From NCBI RefSeq assembly GCF_002943425.1, contig NZ_PTRA01000003.1:124001-188000 (forward strand): a DNA stretch of 64,000 bases, given 5' to 3'. The DNA comes from Siphonobacter curvatus (lineage in GTDB: Bacteria > Bacteroidota > Bacteroidia > Cytophagales > Spirosomataceae). Made by a program: the position numbers and the translations under genes. Of the stretch, positions 1-8,299 are shown in pieces. Every line of letters begins with the position of its first letter. Within the stretch, counting starts at the first letter, position 1. Under the pieces are notes generated by a model. The model worked only from the letters and a program-made list of their open reading frames with translations. It was not told where the DNA came from and ran no database searches.

Positions 1-1
1 A

Positions 2-1009
2 ATACCGACTCCTGGAAAAGCGACGCTATCCGACGTTCAGGAAACGTTTCAGAAGTACCTGCAACGAATCGAGCAGCTACGGCAGGACCTCCAGAATTAC
101 GAAAGCTGGGAGGCAATGGCCCGTGAACGGGTGAAGCAGGAAATTCTACCGCTGGAAGAAGCCGTCGTAGACGCTCACGTCCGCCGGGTGCATCTTTTCA
201 ACGATGCCTATCATTCCAAAGCCTTCAAAAAAGCGGAGAAAGGAGCTTTACAAGCGTTTATTATTCAGGAATCGGCGGTACTCATCCGGCGGTTTGGGCG
301 GGAAGACCTGCGGGCCATCTACCATGAGCATACGGGCCAGGAAACCAAAGCCGAGAAGGACCGTCTCGAAGAATTAAAAGAGCTATTTTCTCAGCAGTAC
401 GGTATTAGTTTTGAAGGGGTTCGCCTCACGACTGAACAGGAATTAAGGGCTTACGTGGCCGAGCAACTGGCGAAACAGCAAGCCCGACAAGAGGAGAAAC
501 GACAGAAACGGGCGGAGAAAAAGGAAAAACGAAAGCAGAAAAAGGCGGTACAATTACCCGAAGTTGTACCGACTGAACTTATACCGCTGCGTAAACTATA
601 CATGAATCTGGTGAAACGCCTGCATCCGGATCGCGAGCGGGACGAAGGCCAGCGGGAGCATAAAACCCGGCTGATGCAGGAGCTTACGGAAGCCTATCAG
701 CAGGGCAACTGGTTTGCTTTGCTGAAATTGCAGAGTGAACAAACCGAGGCTAGTGTGACGGACGATTTTCAGGAAATGGCCGCCTACAATCAGGCTTTGA
801 AGAAGCAGGCTGATCAGTTACAAAGTCAATTGAACGAAGTACGTAAGAGTGATTTTCAGGCCCGCTTTGTGGCAGAGCCCCGACAGATGGATGCCAAGTT
901 TGCTCAGGAAATTAAACGTCTGAAGGCTACTGTTGAGCAATTACAGGAGGAATTAAAACGCAGCCGAAATCCAGCGCATTTGAAAGATCTGATTCGCAAT
1001 TATGTATAG
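2..1009 (+). CDS. J-domain-containing protein, 5' end outside the window
   Basis: The frame is open to the left edge, so the start lies upstream; the first ATG at 116 is probably internal. The C-terminal half carries a J-domain-like segment with a clear HPD tripeptide (codons at 623-631, context KRLHPDRER), preceded by a Lys/Arg/Glu-rich helix (about 480-545) and followed by a predicted coiled coil. HPD is the motif by which DnaJ proteins stimulate the ATPase of Hsp70, so a co-chaperone role is likely by family. There is no Gly/Phe region or zinc-finger domain, so it is not DnaJ itself. It is convergent with the RNase G gene and shares a terminator with it. Function beyond a possible DnaK partner is unknown. 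Confidence 0.75.
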   Translation: MPTPGKATLSDVQETFQKYLQRIEQLRQDLQNYESWEAMARERVKQEILPLEEAVVDAHVRRVHLFNDAYHSKAFKKAEKGALQAFIIQESAVLIRRFGREDLRAIYHEHTGQETKAEKDRLEELKELFSQQYGISFEGVRLTTEQELRAYVAEQLAKQQARQEEKRQKRAEKKEKRKQKKAVQLPEVVPTELIPLRKLYMNLVKRLHPDRERDEGQREHKTRLMQELTEAYQQGNWFALLKLQSEQTEASVTDDFQEMAAYNQALKKQADQLQSQLNEVRKSDFQARFVAEPRQMDAKFAQEIKRLKATVEQLQEELKRSRNPAHLKDLIRNYV

Positions 1010-1015
1010 AAAGAC

Positions 1016-1050
1016 AAAAGGCCGGGATCAAGCGATTCCGGCCTTTTGTT
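1016..1050. terminator. Bidirectional rho-independent terminator
   Basis: A GC-rich stem (AAAAGGCCGG / CCGGCCTTTT with a GATC-AAGC-GATT interior) is flanked by A and T runs. It lies between convergent genes and can serve both. Confidence 0.8.
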
Positions 1051-1059
1051 TCTATGCAT

Positions 1060-2616
1060 TTATCCGTGTACCTCAATCGGCTCACCGGATTTATTGTAAA
1101 AATGAAATTCGGTTACTCCCAGCGAACTGTCCTGTACCAAATTTACCCAGGTTCGGTATTTCAGCCACCACTTCATTCGGCGAGACGGAAAACCGCTCAT
1201 AAAGTATGAATAAAGGTAGGGGTGGAGCATGATCCGTAGCCCTTTTTCATTTTGCTTACTGAGTATGTAATCCAGATTTTGTTCAACAATGTCTGAGACT
1301 GCAATACTCGCCGTAATCTTTCCCGTTCCACCGCAGGTTGGACAAACTTCCTGAGTCTGAATGTTGAGCTCGGGCCGTACCCGTTGCCGGGTAATCTGCA
1401 TAAGACCAAATTTAGTGAGGGGCAGAATGGTGAATTTCGAACGATCGAGCTTCATTTCCTCCCGCATCACGTCGTAAATCTGCTTCTTATTCTCGGGCTT
1501 TTTCATGTCAATAAAATCAATGACGATGATGCCACCCATATCCCGAAGCCGCAACTGACGGGCAATTTCTTTGGCTGCTTCAATGTTTACATTGACCGCC
1601 GTATCTTCCTGGCTTTCTTCCTGATTGGATTTATTACCAGAGTTTACATCAATGACGTGTAAGGCTTCCGTATGGTCGATGATCAGATAGCCGCCGCCCG
1701 GTAAACTTACCGAACGCCCGAAAAGCATTTTAAGCTGCTTTTCAATGCCGAAATGTTCGAATACCTTGTTTTTCCCTTGATGGAATTTAACAATATTCTG
1801 TTTTTCGGGAGCAATCTGGGTAACATACGAACGAACCTCTTCGTACATATCCTTATTGTCGAGCGTAATACTGTCGAAGTTATCGTTCAGCATATCCCGC
1901 ATAATCGACGTAGCCCGGCTCATCTCACCGATGATTTTATCACGAGGCTTAGCATCCCGGAGGGCTTTCATCCCCGCATCCCACTTGGCCAAGAGGCTTC
2001 GCAGGTCGAGTTCAATTTCCTCCGATTCTTTTCCTTCGGCAACCGTACGGATAATCACACCGAAGTTAGGCGGTTTGATGCCCTGTACGAGTCGATGAAG
2101 GCGTTGACGTTCCTGTTTGCTGGTGATCTTTTTGGAAATGTTAATCGAATGCCCAAACGGAACAAGTACCAGAAAACGGCCTGCAATGGAAATGTCGCAG
2201 GAAAGTCGAGGACCTTTGGTTGAAATAGGCTCTTTAACAACCTGGACTAAAATAGGGGCATTTTTGGTTAAGACTTTATCAATCTTGCCATGCTTGTCTA
2301 TTTCAGGCTCCATTTCGAACCCATTCAGCATGCCATCATTCACGCGTTTAGCAATTACATCTTTCGTGTACTTGTTAAGTGAGTTGATGTTATGCCCCAG
2401 GTCTAGGTAATGAAGAAAGGCATCTTTCTCGTACCCAATATCTATGAAAGCGGCATTGAGCCCGGTGACCAGTTTTTTGACCGTTCCCAGGTAGATATCG
2501 CCCACAGAGAAGTGCTCTTCTGACTCTTCAAAGTGATATTCAACGATTCTTTTGTCCTGCAAAAGAGCGATTCTATCACCTTTGGGAGTCGAATTGATAA
2601 CTAATTCATTGCTCAC
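1060..2616 (-). CDS. rng: Ribonuclease G (RNase E/G family)
   Basis: 518 residues, a usual length for Bacteroidetes RNase E/G. The N-terminus holds an S1 RNA-binding domain (about residues 38-120, with GDIYLGTVKKLVTGLNAAFI). The catalytic Mg-binding aspartates are visible in VIDVNSG and in IVIDFIDM, and the zinc-link dimer motif CPTCGGTG is near residue 430. There is no long RNase E-type scaffold tail. The enzyme is an endoribonuclease for 5'-monophosphorylated RNA, acting in rRNA maturation and mRNA decay. It sits downstream of the 29-aa basic gene and HU on the same strand, an order often seen in this phylum. Confidence 0.95.
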   Translation of the reverse strand: MSNELVINSTPKGDRIALLQDKRIVEYHFEESEEHFSVGDIYLGTVKKLVTGLNAAFIDIGYEKDAFLHYLDLGHNINSLNKYTKDVIAKRVNDGMLNGFEMEPEIDKHGKIDKVLTKNAPILVQVVKEPISTKGPRLSCDISIAGRFLVLVPFGHSINISKKITSKQERQRLHRLVQGIKPPNFGVIIRTVAEGKESEEIELDLRSLLAKWDAGMKALRDAKPRDKIIGEMSRATSIMRDMLNDNFDSITLDNKDMYEEVRSYVTQIAPEKQNIVKFHQGKNKVFEHFGIEKQLKMLFGRSVSLPGGGYLIIDHTEALHVIDVNSGNKSNQEESQEDTAVNVNIEAAKEIARQLRLRDMGGIIVIDFIDMKKPENKKQIYDVMREEMKLDRSKFTILPLTKFGLMQITRQRVRPELNIQTQEVCPTCGGTGKITASIAVSDIVEQNLDYILSKQNEKGLRIMLHPYLYSYFMSGFPSRRMKWWLKYRTWVNLVQDSSLGVTEFHFYNKSGEPIEVHG

Positions 2617-2790
2617 AGGTGATGCTCAGAGGGTTTAGAGTAAACCCATAAGAAACGCTTCCAGCGACACGAAAGCGATGCTGACTTAACTTTTCTTATT
2701 CATTTACTCGGTTCGAACAGAATTGGGTGAATACACAAAAAGGCTGTAACCCAATCGGGCCAGCCCAAGGAGTGAAAAATGAAAAGTCAA

Positions 2791-2832
2791 AAAGTGAAAA
2801 GTGAAAAAACTGCACTTTTCACCTTTCACTTT
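2791..2832. repeat. A/T-rich inverted repeat (probable terminator of the 29-aa gene)
   Basis: AAAGTGAAAAGTG faces CACTTTTCAC-CTTTCACTTT across a short loop, just after the stop of the 29-aa gene on the minus strand. Extra copies of GTGAAAA and TGAAAAGTCA lie to the left. It resembles the hairpin near 18.4 kb. Confidence 0.5.
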
Positions 2833-2842
2833 CCACTCGATG

Positions 2843-2932
2843 TTATTTCTTCTTGTGTCTGTTCTTTCTCAGCCGCTTTTTACGTTTGTGAGTAGCGATT
2901 TTGTGGCGTTTACGTTTTTTTCCGCAAGGCAT
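2843..2932 (-). CDS. 29-aa Lys/Arg-rich protein, AURKAIP1/COX24-domain type
   Basis: Reading the minus strand from the CAT at 2930-2932 gives a 29-residue peptide beginning MPCGKKRKRHKIATHKRKKR and ending in Lys-Lys-Lys before TAA. More than half of the residues are Lys, Arg or His. The KRKRHKIATHKRKKR core matches the short AURKAIP1/COX24-domain proteins that I recall as widespread in Bacteroidetes. That domain is shared with mitochondrial mS38 and with the tiny actinobacterial ribosomal protein bS22, so a small-ribosomal-subunit protein is the likely role; this is an inference from the family. The gene lies between the TPR gene and rng, all on the minus strand. Confidence 0.8.
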   Translation of the reverse strand: MPCGKKRKRHKIATHKRKKRLRKNRHKKK

Positions 2933-3009
2933 AATTGAAAATGAGTTTAAAAGTTGTCGGTTCGTAGGCATCAGTTGATCACCCAGAAACCAGCAACCGA
3001 GTTAAAAAA

Positions 3010-3846
3010 TTACTTTAACTGCTCCAGGTATTCCCGGACACCCGCCTGAATAGACGGGTCAGTTTCTTTCTTCCGAACCTCTTCCAGCAGAGGTTTGGCT
3101 TTTTCTTTTTGGCCCGTTTCAGCGTAGCAGATGCCTAGATAAAACATCGTGCGGGTACTGTTGGGGTGAGTCCGCAGGATTCGTTCGAAACGTCCAACCG
3201 CTTTCTCGTACTGGTTGGAACGCATGGAAAGAATGCCCAGGTTGAACAAGGCAGGTTCAAAGTCCGGGTCCTGCTCCAGAAGCTCGCGTAACATGCCAAT
3301 ACCCTGCATCGGGTTCGACGTGGATACGTAAGTCATGGCCAGGTTGGCTTTTGCCTGCAGCAGGTTCGGATTCTGGTCCAGGGCTTTCTGGTACCAATCC
3401 CGCGTTTGCTGACCTAGCGTTGCCGCTTTATCTGAATCAAGGGCAAACGTAAAGGCTTCGTAATACCGATCGCCCGCTTTCAAGTAGCGTTCGACCGTCG
3501 GTTGGAGTCCAGCCATTTCTCCGGCGAAATACGCTGCACTGTCAAACCGGCTCACTTGAGTAAAGAGTTCCGCCAATTGCTCGCCGGCCCTAATGCGTTC
3601 GCTCGTGGAGTGGTTGGTACTTTCGAAAATCTGACGGGCTCCGTCGATGGCTTTACGTTGTTCAGCCGGGACGGGGGGCAGATGAGTTTCAGCGGCCGGA
3701 GCTGAGGGTTTGGACGCTTCTGACTGCGTTGGTACTTTATTCTCCGTGGCTCGTTTATCATCCTTCACGGCTACTTTCGGCAGACTATACAGCCCGCCAA
3801 TTGAAGCAACAGCAACAACGATAAGGGTAATAAATGATTTCTTCAC
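3010..3846 (-). CDS. TPR-repeat protein, membrane-anchored or exported
   Basis: 278 residues. An N-terminal hydrophobic stretch (residues 5-22) looks like a signal anchor, followed by a polar Pro/Ala/Lys linker. The rest is built from tetratricopeptide repeats, for example GDRYYEAFTFALDSDKA, LLQAKANLAMTYVSTSN, PALFNLGILSMRSNQYEKAV and TRTMFYLGICYAETGQKEKA. TPRs are protein-protein scaffolds; no catalytic motif is visible. It lies between the HU gene and the small basic gene on the same strand, with about 200 bp to HU, so it probably has its own promoter. The partner is unknown. Confidence 0.8.
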   Translation of the reverse strand: MKKSFITLIVVAVASIGGLYSLPKVAVKDDKRATENKVPTQSEASKPSAPAAETHLPPVPAEQRKAIDGARQIFESTNHSTSERIRAGEQLAELFTQVSRFDSAAYFAGEMAGLQPTVERYLKAGDRYYEAFTFALDSDKAATLGQQTRDWYQKALDQNPNLLQAKANLAMTYVSTSNPMQGIGMLRELLEQDPDFEPALFNLGILSMRSNQYEKAVGRFERILRTHPNSTRTMFYLGICYAETGQKEKAKPLLEEVRKKETDPSIQAGVREYLEQLK

Positions 3847-4045
3847 GGGAGCAATGATTTTAAAAATTTGAGACTAACGATTAGCGAATACGATTCAGCA
3901 GATAGAGAAAGTCACAAATTCAACACTTACCAAAGCAAATCAATTCATTGGGTACTTAAAAAATCTGGACAGGAGGGCAGAAAGAAAGTATAGCATGATT
4001 GTTAGCCTTCTTCCTACCCTGCATATCCGGAGCTATACCAGCGGC

Positions 4046-4345
4046 TTAAACGGCTTGGCTAGCTTTTTCAGAAGTTTTTACTGATTCCGTAAATTCTTTA
4101 GCGGGCTTAAAGCTAGGAATGTAGTGCTCGGGGATTTCCATCGTCGTGTTTTTAGAGATGTTCCGTGCTACTTTCTTCGCCCGCTTCTTATTCACGAAGC
4201 TGCCGAAACCGCGAACGTATACCGGCTCACCATCCACGAGAGCTTCTTTCACTACGCCAAAGAATGTCTCCAGGCTCTGAGCTACATCAGCTTTGTCAAT
4301 GCCGGTCTTTTCGGCGATTTTTGCGATCACGTCTGCTTTGGTCAC
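4046..4345 (-). CDS. HU/IHF-family DNA-binding protein
   Basis: 99 residues with the whole family fold: N-terminal helices (MTKADVIAKIAEKTGIDKAD), the signature GFGSFVNKKRAKKVARN and the arm-proximal segment PSFKPAKEF. A short Ser/Lys/Glu tail follows. It is a histone-like, DNA-bending nucleoid protein; whether it is a homodimeric HU or an IHF-like subunit cannot be decided. It is divergent from mutY, and a good Bacteroidetes promoter lies 73-103 bp upstream of its start. Confidence 0.95.
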   Translation of the reverse strand: MTKADVIAKIAEKTGIDKADVAQSLETFFGVVKEALVDGEPVYVRGFGSFVNKKRAKKVARNISKNTTMEIPEHYIPSFKPAKEFTESVKTSEKASQAV

Positions 4346-4417
4346 TTGGGTAAACTTTAAAAGGTTTATAATGATTTTTAATTGAGAAAGTGCCTAAGGC
4401 TCAAAATTTTAGAGGCA

Positions 4418-4448
4418 CAAAAGTACGGGTTTGAATTCATTTGCAAAA
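4418..4448 (-). promoter_or_regulatory. Bacteroidetes-type promoter of the HU gene (lies in the 304-bp gap between HU and mutY)
   Basis: On the minus strand TTTTG is followed after 18 nt by TACTTTTG, matching the -33 TTTG / -7 TAnnTTTG pattern of the primary sigma factor of this phylum. The remainder of the 4346-4648 gap shows no gene and no strong structure. Confidence 0.6.
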
Positions 4449-4648
4449 CAATTATTGAGAAATGTGGTCAATATTTTTTTTGTAACCGACTCGTATTTAG
4501 CGAATTATCCCTCTTTTTGTGACGAAAACTAAGTGCGTAGAGGGCCTTGCTTTTCCTCGTTTTTGTCACTTTTACCTCACTTCTGCCAGTCTGTCGGCCC
4601 TCGTAAAGTGGCTTGATTCTTTTAGTTTCTTCTGCTTTACACCCTGAG

Positions 4649-5716
4649 ATGACCAACGATTTTTTTGCTCCCAAACTACTGGCTTGGTACGAACGCTACG
4701 GCCGCGATTTACCCTGGCGGCATACCACCAATCCCTATCACATCTGGCTTTCGGAAATCATCCTCCAGCAAACGCGGGTCGTGCAGGGAATGCCTTATTA
4801 CTACCGCTTCATCGAAACGTTTCCAACCATTACGGACCTGGCCCATGCCGACGAACGGGAAGTACTACGCCTTTGGCAAGGACTCGGTTATTACTCAAGA
4901 GCCCGAAATCTGCATCGCACGGCTAAAATCGTTGTGGAAGACTACGGCGGCATTTTTCCTACTACGTACCAGGAGCTACTCAAACTCAAAGGAATCGGAC
5001 CCTATACAGCCGCCGCCATTGCCTCCTTCGCCTTCTGCGAAAAAGTGGCGGTACTGGATGGAAACGTGTACCGGGTGCTCTCGCGTATATTCGGGATCGA
5101 AACGGATATTACCAGTCACGCCGCCAAAGCCCAATTTACCCAACGGGCGAATTCCCTGATTTCGGCTGAGCATCCGGACTTATTTAATCACGCCATTATG
5201 GATTTCGGTGCGACCCAGTGCGTACCCGTTTCGCCGCAGTGTATGTTTTGTACGTTTAATCAGGTTTGCGAAGCGAATCTGACGGGACGACAGAGTCAAC
5301 TTCCCGTCAAAGCGAAGAAGGCGAAAGTACGCGACCGTTTCTTTCACTACATAGTATTGGAAGACGAACAGGGCCGACTAGCCATGCGTGAACGGACTGG
5401 AAAAGACGTCTGGACGAATATGTTTGATTTCCTGCTGATCGAAGACGAACAACTGCTGGATTGGGAAACGCTTAGTCAACACGCGAGTCTGCAACCCTTA
5501 CTACCGGAGTTAGTACTGCTGGAGGAGTCGCCCGTGTATACGCACGTACTCTCGCACCAACGTATCGAGACGCGTTTTTGGCATTTGAAAGTAACCCGAC
5601 CGCTAGCCTTACCTGAACCTTTGCATTGGTATACCCCAGAGGCAATTGATCAGTTGCCTAAATCGGTATTAGTACTTAAATTTATTGATCAGTGGGTGAG
5701 TAAAATAACTGATTGA
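4649..5716 (+). CDS. mutY: A/G-specific adenine glycosylase MutY
   Basis: 355 residues from the chosen ATG; the open frame extends 12 codons further up, but MTNDFFAPKLLAWYERYG matches the family start. The helix-hairpin-helix is LKLKGIGPYTAAAIASFAF, the catalytic Asp is in VLDGNVYRV, and the general-acid Glu is in SEIILQQTRV. A [4Fe-4S] loop with spacing C-X6-C-X2-C-X5-C follows (CVPVSPQCMFCTFNQVC). The C-terminal third is the Nudix-like domain that reads 8-oxoG. MutY removes A mispaired with 8-oxoguanine. It is followed by ssb, as in many Bacteroidetes. Confidence 0.95.
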   Translation: MTNDFFAPKLLAWYERYGRDLPWRHTTNPYHIWLSEIILQQTRVVQGMPYYYRFIETFPTITDLAHADEREVLRLWQGLGYYSRARNLHRTAKIVVEDYGGIFPTTYQELLKLKGIGPYTAAAIASFAFCEKVAVLDGNVYRVLSRIFGIETDITSHAAKAQFTQRANSLISAEHPDLFNHAIMDFGATQCVPVSPQCMFCTFNQVCEANLTGRQSQLPVKAKKAKVRDRFFHYIVLEDEQGRLAMRERTGKDVWTNMFDFLLIEDEQLLDWETLSQHASLQPLLPELVLLEESPVYTHVLSHQRIETRFWHLKVTRPLALPEPLHWYTPEAIDQLPKSVLVLKFIDQWVSKITD

Positions 5717-5744
5717 TCAGGAGGATAGTACCCGAAAATTTCGC

Positions 5745-5775
5745 TTTGATTTACCCGGGAAATTTCGTAATTTCA
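5745..5775 (+). promoter_or_regulatory. Probable ssb promoter
   Basis: TTTG at 5745-5748 is followed after 19 nt by TAATTTCA at 5768, one mismatch from TAnnTTTG. It sits 27 bp upstream of the ssb ATG. Confidence 0.4.
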
Positions 5776-5801
5776 CATTCAATCCTACTGACTATTTTAA
5801 C

Positions 5802-6290
5802 ATGGCACGGACGTTCAATAAAGTAATTTTAATCGGTAATCTCGGGCGTGATCCCGAAACACGGACACTTCCCAGCGGAGCTAAAGTAACGGAATTTAGT
5901 GTGGCTACTACTGAATCGTACACGACCCGTACGGGCGAAAAAGTAGAACAGACGACCTGGTTCCGGGCAGAAGCCTGGGAACGCCTGAGCGACATCGCTT
6001 CTCAGTATTTGAAAAAAGGAGATCAGGTGTATTTAGAGGGCCGTTTACGGATGGAAGAGTTCACTGACAAAGAAGGCAACACCCGTTCAGCGTTACGTTT
6101 ACGGGTGATGGAACTTAACCTGATGGGTAGCGGTGGCCGTAATGAAGAAGGTGGTTTCACGCCAACCACGGCTTCGACGAGTAGTACGCCAGCTCCGACG
6201 GCAGCAGCGACGCCCGCAGCTCCCCGGCCGACTACGCCGGTGACTCCTGCTTTCAACAGTGGCAGCGACGAAGACGATTTACCCTTCTAG
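5802..6290 (+). CDS. ssb: Single-stranded DNA-binding protein SSB
   Basis: 162 residues. The OB fold spans about 1-110 (FNKVILIGNLGRDPETR, then TTWFRAEAWERLSDIASQYL and GDQVYLEGRLRMEEF). A disordered Thr/Ala/Pro linker follows, ending in the acidic tip DEDDLPF that recruits repair and replication partners. It coats single-stranded DNA as a tetramer. It lies between mutY and gldE and has a probable own promoter. Confidence 0.96.
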   Translation: MARTFNKVILIGNLGRDPETRTLPSGAKVTEFSVATTESYTTRTGEKVEQTTWFRAEAWERLSDIASQYLKKGDQVYLEGRLRMEEFTDKEGNTRSALRLRVMELNLMGSGGRNEEGGFTPTTASTSSTPAPTAAATPAAPRPTTPVTPAFNSGSDEDDLPF

Positions 6291-6414
6291 GCATTAAATC
6301 TGCTTGCCATAATTAGTACATATCCGTTAATCCTGATTGTTTTGCAAATCGGTCGGGGTTAACGGATTCAATTTTTTGTTACCTTGGCTTACGTTTCACC
6401 AAACGCTTCCTGAC

Positions 6415-7803
6415 TTGGAGCCACATTTGCTCACTGAATCCGCTCTAACCCTGGGCGATATTTTAGACCCATTCCCTATTTGGGCACCTCTCGCCAACGC
6501 GGTAGGTGCCGGATTCTACATCAGCAACGGCCTTATGCTGTTGTTATTACTAGCCGCCTCGGCTTTAGCTGCCGGTTCAGAAGTAGGCTTTTTTTCCCTT
6601 TCACTCGACGCTCGTAACGAAATTCGGGATAGCGACAACGCCGCCGAACGCCGGATTGCCAAATTGCTCGATCATCCGCAGTTGTTACTGGCGACGCTGC
6701 TCATCTTCAAGAATTTACTCGACATTACGCTGGTTACCTTGACCTCCATTGCTACCAAGGAAGCCCTGGGTGAAGGGGTGGCGGCCTGGGTCGGTGTAGT
6801 GATTCAAACCGTTGGGGTAACCTTTCTGATTGTATTTTTCGGTGAATTAATACCCAAAGTTTGGGCCAATCAGAATCCGATTCGCTTTCTGAAGATTACA
6901 GCTCCGGTGATTGAAGCGGCTCAGTTTCTCTTTCGACCGATCTCGGTACCGTTGATGGGTATTTCCAATATCATCGAAAAACGGGTTCAACGGAAAGGCT
7001 ATACTATTACTGCCGAAGAACTCAGCCACGCCCTGGAAATTACAACGGGAAAGGATACGTCTTTGGAGCAAAAGGAAATCCTGCGGGGAATTGTTAACTT
7101 CAGTAGCATCTCGGCCCGACAGATCATGCGATCCCGGATGGATATTACTGCCTTCGATATTGAGCTGGATTTCCACGAATTGATGGATAAAATCAATAAG
7201 TCGGGTTACTCGCGTGTACCGGTCTATCGAACGTCGATCGACAAGATTGAAGGTATTCTGTACATCAAGGATTTGTTACCGCACATTGATAAAGACGAAC
7301 ATTACGAATGGCAGGCTAATGTAAGACCCGTCTACTTTATTCCCGAAAGCAAAAAGATTGACGATTTGCTCCATGATTTTCAGGAAAAACGCGTCCATAT
7401 GGCCATTGTCGTCAATGAATACGGCGAAACCGAAGGACTGATTACGCTCGAAGATATCATTGAAGAAATTGTAGGGGATATTCGTGATGAGTACGATGAA
7501 GAAGAAATTCAGTACACGAAGATTGATGAAAACACCTACGTGTTTGAGGGAAAAACGTCTCTCAACGATGTAACCAAGGTGATGAACATGGGGATCGACG
7601 TCTTTGGGAACGTACGCGGCGATAGCGAATCGTTAGGCGGATTGTTACTGGAATTATTTGGACGTCTACCCAAAGTAAATGAAGAGGTCATTCATGACGT
7701 ATTCACGTTCCGGGTACTCGCCGCTGATCAGAAACGAATCAAGAAAGTTCGCGTTTCTATGCAACGAAGCGAAATCAAGAAACAGGATCGTAATTTAGAT
7801 TAG
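6415..7803 (+). CDS. gldE: Gliding-motility-associated protein GldE (CNNM/CBS/CorC-HlyC type)
   Basis: 462 residues from a TTG at 6415 (an earlier in-frame TTG at 6337 is possible; the first ATG is at 6532, inside the first membrane helix). A TACCTTGG box at 6380-6387 favours the later start. Four hydrophobic helices make a DUF21-type domain, followed by two CBS domains (MRSRMDITAFDIELDF to VHMAIVVNEYGETEGLITLED) and a C-terminal CorC/HlyC domain. GldE is required for gliding and T9SS function in Flavobacterium and supports GldD, a lipoprotein usually encoded next door. No gldD follows here. Other members of this fold are Mg/Co exporters, so an ion role is an alternative. Confidence 0.85.
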   Translation: MEPHLLTESALTLGDILDPFPIWAPLANAVGAGFYISNGLMLLLLLAASALAAGSEVGFFSLSLDARNEIRDSDNAAERRIAKLLDHPQLLLATLLIFKNLLDITLVTLTSIATKEALGEGVAAWVGVVIQTVGVTFLIVFFGELIPKVWANQNPIRFLKITAPVIEAAQFLFRPISVPLMGISNIIEKRVQRKGYTITAEELSHALEITTGKDTSLEQKEILRGIVNFSSISARQIMRSRMDITAFDIELDFHELMDKINKSGYSRVPVYRTSIDKIEGILYIKDLLPHIDKDEHYEWQANVRPVYFIPESKKIDDLLHDFQEKRVHMAIVVNEYGETEGLITLEDIIEEIVGDIRDEYDEEEIQYTKIDENTYVFEGKTSLNDVTKVMNMGIDVFGNVRGDSESLGGLLLELFGRLPKVNEEVIHDVFTFRVLAADQKRIKKVRVSMQRSEIKKQDRNLD

Positions 7804-7841
7804 TAGCTTAATTCAGTCAAATTCTATCATAACCTCAATCC

Positions 7842-8228
7842 ATGGATCGTCGATCATTTGTGAAAAATGCCTCCGTTGTTGCGGCTGCCGGTGCAGTACC
7901 CCAGGCCGATGAAAAACTAACCTTTGTTCACCACGTATTTTTCTGGTTGAAAAACCCGAAAAATAAAGCCGAGCACGATCAGTTACTGAATGCCCTGAAG
8001 AGTCTGGGTAAGCTGTCCGTGATCAAACACGCGCACATTGGTAAGCCCGTCGTTACCGAATTCGATAAGGCGGTAACGGATGGTACCTACAGTTTCTCGG
8101 TCATGCTGGTCTTCGCCTCCGCTAAAGACGAGCAGACTTACCTGGTACACCCCGAACACAAAGCTTTTATCGATAAGAACAAACATTTGTGGAGTAAAGT
8201 AGTCGTTTACGATTCACAGTTGATCTAA
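7842..8228 (+). CDS. Stress-responsive A/B-barrel (Dabb) domain protein with Tat-like N-terminus
   Basis: 128 residues. The body (from about residue 26) is a ferredoxin-like dimeric alpha/beta barrel: TFVHHVFFWLKNP, then KHAHIGKP, and VLFA-like strands ending in HPEHKAFIDK. The N-terminus MDRRSFVKNASVVAAAGAV looks like a twin-arginine signal, although the hydrophobic stretch is short, so export is uncertain. Dabb proteins range from plant stress proteins to polyketide cyclases; no substrate can be assigned. It lies 38 bp after gldE on the same strand, in the place where gldD is common, and is followed by a strong terminator. Confidence 0.8.
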   Translation: MDRRSFVKNASVVAAAGAVPQADEKLTFVHHVFFWLKNPKNKAEHDQLLNALKSLGKLSVIKHAHIGKPVVTEFDKAVTDGTYSFSVMLVFASAKDEQTYLVHPEHKAFIDKNKHLWSKVVVYDSQLI

Positions 8229-8241
8229 TCCATAGTCAGAG

Positions 8242-8286
8242 AAAAAAAGAAGGGATGCCCGTTTGAGGCATCCCTTCTTTTTTTCT
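8242..8286. terminator. Bidirectional terminator
   Basis: AGAAGGGATGCC / GGCATCCCTTCT stem flanked by A7 and T8 runs, between the convergent Dabb and SDR genes. Confidence 0.9.
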
Positions 8287-8299
8287 CTCATGAAAGGCA

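Noticed and set aside
1384-1662. Antisense open frame in rng
   Set aside because: It is a shadow of the RNase G gene on the opposite strand.
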